In this document: piece after piece, positions 1-6,084 of the stretch
Layout of the letters: each line of letters starts with the position of its first letter
Numbering within the stretch: the stretch's first letter is position 1
From: an uncultured Persicitalea sp.
GTDB taxonomy: Bacteria > Bacteroidota > Bacteroidia > Cytophagales > Spirosomataceae
Length of the DNA stretch: 8,421 nucleotides
Direction of reading: 5' to 3'
Assembly: GCA_950075905.1 (NCBI GenBank)
Contig: CATMVR010000182.1
Coordinates: 1 to 8,421 of the forward strand
Notes under the pieces: model-generated
What the model was told of the DNA's origin: nothing
Databases searched by the model: none
The model's input: the letters and a program-made list of their open reading frames with translations, nothing else
Made by a program: the position numbers and the translations under genes

Positions 1-342
1 AATAAGATAGCGAGGTTTCTGATCGTAGGTTTTGATTTTTTTCAACATGACCTCTTTCATTACCCCTCCTTTGTTGGAGAAAACTACCTGCACATCGTTG
101 GTTTCGATGGTCAGGTCCTGGGCTTGCCCCTGCGCGGCTGCTGCAAAGCCCCCGTAGCGGGCGGTATTCAGAGTAGTGTCAGGTAGCTGGGTGTTTTCAG
201 GGGTTGAGGCGGGGGCGGCAGGAGCAGGAGTGGCCTGTTCCGTAGCCGTGGGCTCGGGTACTTCGGGGGTGGGCACCAGTATCTGATACCCGATAAGCAT
301 GAGTAAAATAAGTACTAAGCCAATGACTTGATTTCTTTCCAT
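1..342 (-). CDS. yidC: Membrane protein insertase YidC, N-terminal part (runs off the left edge)
   Basis: YidC inserts and folds inner-membrane proteins, alone or with the Sec translocon. Only the first 114 codons are present; the frame is open to the window edge. The ATG at 340-342 gives MERNQVIGLVLILLMLIGYQ, the usual N-terminal transmembrane anchor of Gram-negative YidC (about residues 6-23). A Pro/Ala/Thr/Glu-rich linker follows (about residues 24-55). Then comes the start of the periplasmic beta-rich domain, recognisable by the stretch LTIETNDVQVVFSNKGG and a following KTYD. The catalytic five-helix core is outside the window. The position directly downstream of pyrG on the same strand is common in Bacteroidota and supports the call. 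It has its own promoter box and a structured leader, so it need not depend on pyrG transcription. Identity is from family recognition; the N-terminus alone is poorly conserved. Confidence 0.88.
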   Translation of the reverse strand, partial: MERNQVIGLVLILLMLIGYQILVPTPEVPEPTATEQATPAPAAPASTPENTQLPDTTLNTARYGGFAAAAQGQAQDLTIETNDVQVVFSNKGGVMKEVMLKKIKTYDQKPRYLI

Positions 343-345
343 TAG

Positions 346-393
346 TTAACTTGGTGATAAAAAAATGTAGTCCCGTTTCTGAAAAAAAGCCAT
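346..393 (-). CDS. Possible 15-codon leader ORF upstream of yidC
   Basis: An ATG at 391-393 opens MAFFQKRDYIFLSPS and stops with TAA at 346-348. The stop is three bases before the yidC ATG and in the same frame. Its start lies inside a predicted hairpin of the leader and its codons cross a T7 tract. The spacing would allow translational coupling to yidC. An ORF this short can arise by chance, and there is no independent sign that it is translated. Confidence 0.2.
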   Translation of the reverse strand: MAFFQKRDYIFLSPS

Positions 394-434
394 TCACGCA
401 CGTTCGTGGCAATTTTCTGATCAGAATCGGGACT
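369..434 (-). promoter_or_regulatory. Structured 5' leader of yidC (nested inverted repeats with T-tracts)
   Basis: Arms at 369-382 and 421-434 form a 14-base inverted repeat with one mismatch (AGTCCCGTTTCTGA against TCAGAATCGGGACT). Inside it, 389-410 folds into a second hairpin (GCCACG...CGTGAATGGC on the minus strand) followed at once by T7 (382-388). The outer stem is followed on the minus strand by ACA and another T7 (359-365). If transcription starts just downstream of the -7 box at 436-443, this structure forms at the very 5' end of the yidC mRNA. It resembles tandem attenuators. Alternatively it could stop read-through from pyrG. The pairing is seen; the regulation is inferred. Confidence 0.5.
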
Positions 435-435
435 G

Positions 436-443
436 CAAAGGTA
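436..443 (-). promoter_or_regulatory. Predicted yidC promoter, -7 box TACCTTTG
   Basis: On the minus strand this reads TACCTTTG, an exact match to the Bacteroidota -7 consensus TAnnTTTG. It lies between the pyrG stop and the yidC start. No convincing -33 TTTG box is visible at the right distance. It predicts a 5' UTR of roughly 85-90 bases. Confidence 0.5.
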
Positions 444-492
444 AGGAAGATTTTCGTTGAATGGGATTATTCTTCGTAATCAATCCATTAAG

Positions 493-2139
493 CTACTGCA
501 TTACAGCGCGTTTTTGCTGCGAATAGGCCAGGGCTGATTTTACAAAATTCACAAAAAGCGGGTGCGGGTTCATGACCGTGCTCCGTAGCTCGGGGTGAAA
601 CTGCACGCCAATGAAAAAAGGATGGTTTGGCAGCTCCATAATCTCCACCAGATTATTTTCGGGGTTGATCCCTGTAGCCAGCATCCCGCCTTCCTCAAAT
701 TTCTTGAGGTACTTGTTGTTGAACTCGTAGCGATGACGGTGCCGCTCGCTGATGGTGAGCTTGCCGTAAATCTTGTGGGCCAGTGAGTCTTTCCTGATTT
801 TACAATTGTACGCCCCCAGTCGCATGGTACCTCCCTTATCGGTCACGTCCTTCTGATTTTCCATCAGGTTGATCACCGGATGGGGAGAGTCGCGGTCCAT
901 CTCGAACGAATGCGCATTTTCCAGTCCCAGCACGTTGCGGGCGTATTCGATCACTGCCATCTGCATGCCCAGGCATATCCCAAAGAACGGGATGCCGCTT
1001 TCACGGACGTAGCGGATCGCCGGGATTTTGCCTTCTATGCCCCGCTCGCCGAACCCGGGGGCTACCAGCACCCCATCCAGTTCGGATAGTTTCTCCACGG
1101 GGTTGTCAGGGGTCAGCGATTCGGAATGAATCCACTCGATGTGAACTTTGCACTCATTGACAGCCCCGGCGTGAATGAAGGATTCGACAATGGACTTGTA
1201 GGCATCGTGCAGCTCTACATACTTACCCACCAGTCCGATTCTGATCGAGTCGGTAGGATTTTTCAGCTTACTCAGAAATCCTTTCCAGGCATCCAGCTCG
1301 GCGTCCTGATCATTGTAAATGTCCAGCATGTACAGCGCCCGTTGGTCCAGCCGCTCCTTGCGCATCAGCAGAGGCACATCGTAGATAGTCTCCGCGTCCA
1401 TAGCCTCGATTACGGAGTTGACCTGCACGTTGCAGAACAGTGCGATTTTCTTGCGCAGATCGGCGGGCAGGGGGTGCTCGGTGCGACACACCAGGATATC
1501 GGGTTGAATACCGGCCTCCTGCAACATCCGCACGGAGTGCTGCGTTGGTTTGGTTTTCAGCTCACCCGCAGAAGTCAGGTAGGGAATCAGCGTCAGGTGA
1601 ATGATCAGCGTGTCGTTTTCTCCAAGTTCAAACTTGATCTGACGCACAGCCTCGATAAAGGGCAGCGACTCAATATCGCCCACGCAGCCGCCGATTTCGG
1701 TGATAACAATGTCGTAGTCGCCGGTTTCACCGAGCAGCATCATGTTTTTCTTGATTTCGTCGGTAATGTGGGGTACTACCTGCACCGTACGGCCCAGAAA
1801 ATCGCCCCGCCGTTCGCGCATAATGACGTTGTAGTAGATGCGTCCCGTAGTGACGTTGTTGGCCTGCGAGGTACGCACATTCAGAAAGCGCTCGTAATGC
1901 CCAAGGTCGAGGTCAGTTTCGGCCCCGTCGTCAGTCACGTAGCACTCGCCGTGCTCGTAAGGATTGAGGGTACCCGGATCGACATTGATATAGGGATCAA
2001 ATTTCTGAATCGTGACCGAAAGACCCCGGGATTGCAGCAGTTTTGCTAGTGAAGAGGCAATAATTCCTTTGCCTAGTGATGAAGTGACACCGCCCGTAAC
2101 GAAAATGTACTTAGCGGTCTTTTGCCCGGTAGAAGCCAT
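493..2139 (-). CDS. pyrG: CTP synthase (glutamine-hydrolysing)
   Basis: Makes CTP from UTP, ATP and glutamine in the cytoplasm, the last step of de novo pyrimidine nucleotide synthesis. At 548 residues it has full family length. The N-terminal amidoligase domain (about 10-280) has the P-loop GGVTSSLGKG with Lys24 and the substrate-binding segment KFDPYINVDPGTLNPYEHGE followed by DDGAETDLDLGHYERF. The C-terminal class I glutamine amidotransferase domain (about 298-540) has the oxyanion region APGFGERG (360-367), the nucleophile Cys389 in FFGICLGMQ, and His515/Glu517 in GVQFHPE. All catalytic residues are present and nothing suggests damage. The ATG at 2137-2139 puts the conserved YIFVTGG at the expected distance. 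An A-rich stretch rather than a Shine-Dalgarno site precedes it. yidC follows on the same strand after 150 bases. Confidence 0.98.
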   Translation of the reverse strand: MASTGQKTAKYIFVTGGVTSSLGKGIIASSLAKLLQSRGLSVTIQKFDPYINVDPGTLNPYEHGECYVTDDGAETDLDLGHYERFLNVRTSQANNVTTGRIYYNVIMRERRGDFLGRTVQVVPHITDEIKKNMMLLGETGDYDIVITEIGGCVGDIESLPFIEAVRQIKFELGENDTLIIHLTLIPYLTSAGELKTKPTQHSVRMLQEAGIQPDILVCRTEHPLPADLRKKIALFCNVQVNSVIEAMDAETIYDVPLLMRKERLDQRALYMLDIYNDQDAELDAWKGFLSKLKNPTDSIRIGLVGKYVELHDAYKSIVESFIHAGAVNECKVHIEWIHSESLTPDNPVEKLSELDGVLVAPGFGERGIEGKIPAIRYVRESGIPFFGICLGMQMAVIEYARNVLGLENAHSFEMDRDSPHPVINLMENQKDVTDKGGTMRLGAYNCKIRKDSLAHKIYGKLTISERHRHRYEFNNKYLKKFEEGGMLATGINPENNLVEIMELPNHPFFIGVQFHPELRSTVMNPHPLFVNFVKSALAYSQQKRAVMQ

Positions 2140-2173
2140 AAGACGTTGCTTTTTTTTCTATGATTACGGGATA

Positions 2174-2181
2174 CAAAGATA
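2174..2181 (-). promoter_or_regulatory. Predicted pyrG promoter, -7 box TATCTTTG
   Basis: The minus strand reads TATCTTTG, an exact TAnnTTTG match, 34 bases upstream of the pyrG ATG, giving a 5' UTR of about 25-30 bases. The -33 region (around GTTAACC) is a poor match. No attenuator is visible between box and start. Confidence 0.5.
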
Positions 2182-2234
2182 CTATAATCCATGAGGTTAA
2201 CAGGTTCCGATAACGAATTATCTAAAACTTTTAC

Positions 2235-2286
2235 AAATTAACCCATTAAAAAGAACGGGTTAATTTGCTGAAAATTAACCCGTTCT
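2235..2286 (-). terminator. Rho-independent terminator with a third copy of the arm
   Basis: A perfect 15-bp inverted repeat (arms 2252-2266 and 2272-2286, AGAACGGGTTAATTT and its complement) closes a 5-base loop. On the minus strand the stem is followed by a T5 run (2248-2252), so it should end transcription arriving from nspC and insulate pyrG. The sequence AAATTAACCC occurs again at 2235-2244, so the central arm has two possible partners. The terminator lies about 200 bases beyond the nspC stop but only 15 bases beyond the short ORF at 2302-2442. Confidence 0.8.
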
Positions 2287-2301
2287 ACTGAATCCATCTT
2301 T

Positions 2302-2442
2302 CTATAATATTTTTCTATTCCAGTACCAGGCCTCCCGGCCCGTGGCTTTTCTTTTTCGGAAGGTTAAGCCCTCGTCACCCAACGACTTGCCCAATATTAT
2401 TCGGCCGAAATCAACAACGCCCTTTCGTTTGATACTTACCAC
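2302..2442 (-). CDS. Possible 46-residue ORF or gene remnant between nspC and the terminator
   Basis: I do not recognise this protein. A GTG at 2440-2442 opens a 46-codon frame ending in TAG at 2302-2304. It is basic and not low-complexity: the N-terminus is VVSIKRKGVVDFGR and the C-terminus is REAWYWNRKIL. An in-frame ATG lies only four codons upstream (2452-2454), separated from the GTG by a TAG at 2443-2445. The ORF could therefore be a GTG-started small protein or the end of a broken gene. It fills most of the space between the nspC stop and the terminator. The alternative is that it is simply the long 3' UTR of nspC. No promoter or ribosome binding site supports it. Confidence 0.25.
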   Translation of the reverse strand: MVSIKRKGVVDFGRIILGKSLGDEGLTFRKRKATGREAWYWNRKIL

Positions 2443-2490
2443 CTACTGACGCATATTTTTTTAGACGTATAAACCTGAAATGTGAATTTT

Positions 2491-3648
2491 TCAGGAAAGG
2501 TGATCCTTAAACGTCTCGTAGCCGTAGGTCCGCACCAGCCGGAAGGTATCGTTGGCTTGCCAGATACCTATCGAGGGCAAGTTGACCCCATTGAAGGTAG
2601 TTGTTTTTACCATAGTGTAATGAATCATATCCTCAAAAACCAGACGATCACCTACCTGTAAGGGTTCATCGAAGGAGTAGTCGCCCATGAAATCGCCGGC
2701 CAGGCAGGTCATGCCGCCCATCCGGTAGGTGGGCTTGCCCGCCACGGGCTCGTGGTGCGCCCCCTCAATGCGGGGCTTATAGGGCATTTCGAGGGTATCG
2801 GGCATGTGGGCCGCAAAAGATACGTTCAGGATAGCTACCTGAATGCCCTGACTGTCCATGATATCGAGCACGTTGGACACCAGCGTGCCCGTGCGCCAGG
2901 CAATGGCCGAGCCGGGTTCCAGAATTACTTCCAGATCATACTTTTCCCGAATGGCTTTCACCAGCCGCACCAACCGGTCGATGTCGTAGCCCTCGCGGGT
3001 CATGAGGTGGCCGCCGCCCATGTTGAGCCACCTGGCCTGGTGCAGCAGGTCGCCGAACTTTGCTTCGAGGGCTTCCAGGGTACGTTCCAGGGTATCGGAG
3101 CCGTTTTCGCAAAGGGTATGAAAATGGATTCCCTCTACGCCTTCGGGCAGGGTATCGCCAAATTTGTCGCGGGTTTCTCCCAGGCGCGATCCGGGTACGC
3201 AGGGGTTGTACATATCGGCTTCTACTTCGGAGTACTGCGGATTGACCCGGATACCCACCGAGATTTGCTGGTCGGGGTGTTTTTCGTTCCAGGCCCCTAC
3301 CCTATCCTTGTAGCGATGGTACTGGCTCAGGGTGTTGAAAGTCAGGTGGCTGCTCCGTTCAAGTACCTCCTCAAACTCACTATCCACATAGGCCGGTATG
3401 TAGGTATGGGCCTTATGGCCCATGAAATCGTTGATCAGCTTTATCTCGTTTAGCGAGCTGGCCGTGGCCCCGCTCAGGTACTCTCCCACAATCGGAAACA
3501 CGCTGTACATGGAAAAGGCCTTTAAAGCCAGGATAATCCTGCAGCCGGCGGCCTTCTGCACGCTGTCGATGAGTTCAAGGTTTTTACGAAGCAGAGATTC
3601 GTCCAGTACAAAGCAGGGGGATGGGATGTGGGTGTAATCGATGGCCAT
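2491..3648 (-). CDS. nspC: Carboxynorspermidine/carboxyspermidine decarboxylase
   Basis: A PLP-dependent decarboxylase of the alanine-racemase fold (fold III). It converts carboxynorspermidine or carboxyspermidine to norspermidine or spermidine, the last step of the route used by most Bacteroidota instead of spermidine synthase. Starting at the ATG at 3646-3648 it has 385 residues, as expected. In this numbering the PLP lysine is Lys43 in ALKAFSMYSVFP. Other marks are HFHTLCENGSD (175-185), the phosphate loop NMGGGH (209-214), EPGSAIAW (244-251) and the C-terminal catalytic Cys315 in CLAGDFMGDY. The frame continues upstream to a TTG at 3667-3669, adding seven residues. I prefer the ATG because family members begin close to the IPSPCFVL segment. 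The partner carboxy(nor)spermidine dehydrogenase is not in the window, so the gene appears to be transcribed alone. Confidence 0.93.
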   Translation of the reverse strand: MAIDYTHIPSPCFVLDESLLRKNLELIDSVQKAAGCRIILALKAFSMYSVFPIVGEYLSGATASSLNEIKLINDFMGHKAHTYIPAYVDSEFEEVLERSSHLTFNTLSQYHRYKDRVGAWNEKHPDQQISVGIRVNPQYSEVEADMYNPCVPGSRLGETRDKFGDTLPEGVEGIHFHTLCENGSDTLERTLEALEAKFGDLLHQARWLNMGGGHLMTREGYDIDRLVRLVKAIREKYDLEVILEPGSAIAWRTGTLVSNVLDIMDSQGIQVAILNVSFAAHMPDTLEMPYKPRIEGAHHEPVAGKPTYRMGGMTCLAGDFMGDYSFDEPLQVGDRLVFEDMIHYTMVKTTTFNGVNLPSIGIWQANDTFRLVRTYGYETFKDHLS

Positions 3649-3707
3649 GGGAATAGTTTTATCCGACAAAGTGATGAATGTTAGTAGCAGGTTTGCTTAA
3701 TTTGGCG

Positions 3708-3715
3708 CAAAATTA
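3708..3715 (-). promoter_or_regulatory. Predicted nspC promoter, -7 box TAATTTTG
   Basis: The minus strand reads TAATTTTG, an exact TAnnTTTG match, 59 bases upstream of the nspC ATG. A TTTTG lies upstream, but its spacing (14 bases) is shorter than usual. It sits in the 113-base divergent gap shared with the exonuclease gene. For that gene only a one-mismatch box, TACCTTAG at 3742-3749 on the plus strand, is seen close to its ATG. Confidence 0.45.
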
Positions 3716-3761
3716 GGCCAAGCCATTCACAAAACACCCTATACCTTAGATTAATTCACCT

Positions 3762-4355
3762 ATGCCTTTTCTAGTATTTGATATCGAAATGACCGGCCCT
3801 GAGCCGGGTTGGAACGAAATTATCCAACTGGGCGCCGAGCTTTATGACGATCAGTGGCGGTCGTTGGGTACCTACCTGCAAAACGTGTATCCCGAAAACG
3901 AGGAAGCTTTCACGGCCAAATCGGAAGAGGTACACGGGCTATCAATCGATGACCTGGAAGACGCCCCCATGATCTACGATGTGATCCCCGAGTTTGAGGC
4001 CTGGATCAAAGCCAAAACTAACGGCGCTCCGCTCTCCAAAGTAGTACTGTGCGGCCAAAGTGTGGTGTCCGACATCAATTTCCTGCGGTTTGCCTACCGC
4101 AACGAAAAAATGCACTGGCCCTACTCCAACAAAATGCTGGACCTGCACACGGTTTCTTACCTGTTTTTTATGATCATGGAAAAAAACGGAAAATCAGTAC
4201 CCCGCTCGCTGAGCCTGGGGGCGGTATCTACCTACTTTGGATTTGAGCGCGAGGAAGACACCCACAATGCCCTCGAAGACGCACAGCTCACCGCGCGCTG
4301 CTTTAAGGAGTTTTTCAAAATTGCCGACCTGATGAAGTACGTGGAGCCAAGCTAG
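3762..4355 (+). CDS. DEDDh-type 3'-5' exonuclease (DnaQ/RNase T-like)
   Basis: A stand-alone exonuclease domain of 197 residues, predicted to be cytoplasmic and Mg-dependent. The acidic catalytic set is readable. Exo I is FDIEMTGPEP with Asp7 and Glu9. Exo II is the SDINFL segment with Asp104. Exo III is HNALEDAQLTA with His168 and Asp173. His five residues before the last Asp makes it DEDDh. This covers DNA polymerase III epsilon-like proofreaders, RNase T, oligoribonuclease and nanoRNase-like enzymes. The length matches RNase T and oligoribonuclease, but I cannot choose a substrate from the motifs, so no symbol is given. There is no polymerase, UvrC or BRCT fusion. The ATG at 3762 places FDIE at residue 6, as usual. 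It is divergent from nspC and convergent with the membrane operon. Confidence 0.85.
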   Translation: MPFLVFDIEMTGPEPGWNEIIQLGAELYDDQWRSLGTYLQNVYPENEEAFTAKSEEVHGLSIDDLEDAPMIYDVIPEFEAWIKAKTNGAPLSKVVLCGQSVVSDINFLRFAYRNEKMHWPYSNKMLDLHTVSYLFFMIMEKNGKSVPRSLSLGAVSTYFGFEREEDTHNALEDAQLTARCFKEFFKIADLMKYVEPS

Positions 4356-4368
4356 GCGAAAAATAAAG

Positions 4369-4407
4369 AGGCTACCAGTGGAAAAAGTATATTTTCACTG
4401 GTAGCCT
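4369..4407. terminator. Bidirectional terminator between convergent genes
   Basis: Arms 4369-4380 and 4396-4407 (AGGCTACCAGTG and its complement) pair perfectly over 12 bases, and the stem extends by four A-T pairs past one bulged G. On the minus strand the stem is followed by CTTTATTTTT, a good T-tract for the operon ending at 4429. On the plus strand a looser T-rich stretch (ATTTGTTT) follows, serving the exonuclease gene. Confidence 0.85.
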
Positions 4408-4428
4408 GCTAGATTTGTTTAGTTAATC

Positions 4429-6084
4429 CTACAAGGTTGGCTCAGAAACCCGGGCGTCAAAAATGCCGGTGAGTACCTGCCCGTTTCGTTTTACCTGCAG
4501 GAAAATCCTGTACTGCCCCGCTTTGGGAAATGCGTACGGAAACGAAATGGCACTGCCATGATCCATGCCTGCGTGGCCGCTGCCGTCCGCGTTGACTTTC
4601 ATGCCCATTTCTTTCATCAGAAGGGTTTCCCGTTCCGAGTCAGGCATGCTTTTCAAGCTTGCGACGTAGCGGTTGATGCTATCCCGAAAGGTTTTCGGGT
4701 CAGGACGTTTATACATCCGGGTGGTGTCGGCAATGCGGTTTTTCAGGGTCATTTCAGAAGCCATGGAAACGGTTCCTACCGGATGCAGGTGAATGTACAC
4801 AGAGCCATCGGAGCGCACAATGGCCGCGTGGCCGGCCATGCCCAGGTAAGGCTGCAGCTGGGCGGGTTGCCCATCCGGCGTAAATACCTGAAAATTGAGC
4901 TGGTAGGGTTTTCCGGCTTCGAATACCTGGTTGGCTTTGCCTTCAAATACCACGTAAGAGCCATCTTTAAGCGAGGTTTTAGTGCCCGGACTTCCGCAAA
5001 TAACCACGTTTTCATCCAGCGGAATTTGCTTGGGTTTGTTCAGCGGATCTGTCACTACATATGTGTCCTCTGGATCGGTTTTTCGGATTTCAGTGACGGT
5101 AGAGGTCAGCGCTGGAATCTCTATGGTATCTGTAAGGGTTTCTGTAAATCCGGAATAGTAGACTATATCGCCATACACCAGGTACTTACCCGGTGGTAGC
5201 TTAGGCACGTACGCCTGAAATGTGGTCGAGTCGGCCCGCTCCGGATGCAGGTGGGCAAAGCCATCCAGTCCGGGAGTCCTGACCAGAAACAAATGCATGA
5301 GCTTGCCGTGGTCCGGAATGAGGTAACTCAGGATACTTCCCCGGCGATTAACCTTGAAGTCGGTAGTATCGATGGTAAGCTGAATAAGCCGCTGATCGTC
5401 TTCCTGCACTACCTTACCCGCGGCTTTCAAAGGCTTGTACATAAACTGCCGGTAATCCGCAGCCCAGCTGTCCCACCAGCTGCTACCACCGTAAAGGATC
5501 AACAGGCAGCAGCCCAGGGCAATGCCCATATTCACCAATCTCTTTTTTCGGTGCTTAGGCCCCATGGTTTGGCCGGGCCGCAACTGGCCGTCGCTCACGC
5601 TCGCGCCAACCACCGTAACCAGCAGCAGCAACAGCAAAAGCCCCAGGGCACCGAGCGTCCAGCCCAGTCCGGCGGGCATGTCGCGCTGGGCGGTGGATAC
5701 CGCTACGATGGGCACTATCAGCTCGGCTTTGCCCTTATCACCGTCAATATCCAGCTGCACACTGGACGATCCACCTTCCATAAGCCATACAATGCCCTCA
5801 AACTGGCCCATCTGCCCGACAACCGGTTGCAGCTCATCGGGAGAGGGCGCGCCTTCGTCGCCCGACCGGAAGTAAATGGGCCGGGCCATTACCTGCGTTG
5901 CGCCCCCGTTTTCTACAAAAACGGAGATTTGGGCGGTACCGGGTATCACCTCGGGGGGATGAATCGTGACCAGTACGCGGTAAGGCCCCGCGTTTTGTTG
6001 CAATACTACGCCCGAGCTACCCACATGGGCATGAGAGATACAGGTACCCAGTACCCCTATCACCAGTAGAATCCACTTTTTCAT
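4429..6084 (-). CDS. Exported, membrane-anchored His-rich protein with two HLHP modules (YtkA/FixH-like), function unknown
   Basis: 551 residues from the ATG at 6082-6084, which overlaps the upstream stop as ATGA. An ATG 10 codons earlier (6114) would spoil the signal peptide. Residues 1-19 form a signal peptide ending CISHA; cleavage there would leave His20 as the first mature residue. An Ig-like domain follows (about 20-130), then two membrane segments (about 138-160 and 185-203). The soluble C-terminal half has two related modules. The first has DHGKLMH (258-264) and AHLHPE (277-282). The second has GMAGHA (415-420) and IHLHPVG (431-437). The second contains an insert of about 65 residues ending in a Met/His cluster (HAGMDHG, 504-510). 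The FAHLHP/YIHLHP style resembles uncharacterised YtkA/FixH-like proteins near copper and oxidase genes. A metal-related envelope role is inference. Confidence 0.7.
   Translation of the reverse strand: MKKWILLVIGVLGTCISHAHVGSSGVVLQQNAGPYRVLVTIHPPEVIPGTAQISVFVENGGATQVMARPIYFRSGDEGAPSPDELQPVVGQMGQFEGIVWLMEGGSSSVQLDIDGDKGKAELIVPIVAVSTAQRDMPAGLGWTLGALGLLLLLLLVTVVGASVSDGQLRPGQTMGPKHRKKRLVNMGIALGCCLLILYGGSSWWDSWAADYRQFMYKPLKAAGKVVQEDDQRLIQLTIDTTDFKVNRRGSILSYLIPDHGKLMHLFLVRTPGLDGFAHLHPERADSTTFQAYVPKLPPGKYLVYGDIVYYSGFTETLTDTIEIPALTSTVTEIRKTDPEDTYVVTDPLNKPKQIPLDENVVICGSPGTKTSLKDGSYVVFEGKANQVFEAGKPYQLNFQVFTPDGQPAQLQPYLGMAGHAAIVRSDGSVYIHLHPVGTVSMASEMTLKNRIADTTRMYKRPDPKTFRDSINRYVASLKSMPDSERETLLMKEMGMKVNADGSGHAGMDHGSAISFPYAFPKAGQYRIFLQVKRNGQVLTGIFDARVSEPTL

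Noticed and set aside
464..486. Hairpin just after the pyrG stop as a pyrG terminator
   Set aside because: The stem is A-T rich with a bulge and has no T-tract on the minus strand.
1126..2049. Long open frame of 307 codons on the plus strand
   Set aside because: It is the reverse-strand shadow of pyrG, whose motifs are complete on the minus strand.
2400..2409. 10-bp palindrome TTCGGCCGAA as an operator
   Set aside because: It is short, lies within the possible small ORF and is not near any promoter box.
2474..2495. 7-bp hairpin overlapping the nspC stop as the nspC terminator
   Set aside because: The stem is short and A-T rich and only TTTAT follows it; the 15-bp hairpin at 2252-2286 is a far better candidate.
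3649..3669. Seven-residue N-terminal extension of nspC starting at TTG
   Set aside because: A TTG start is rare in this phylum, an ATG follows seven codons on, and the family's conserved N-terminus lies just after that ATG.
5245..6069. Open frame of 274 codons on the plus strand
   Set aside because: It is antisense to the exported His-rich protein, has a low-complexity Gln-rich stretch, and shows no recognisable domain.
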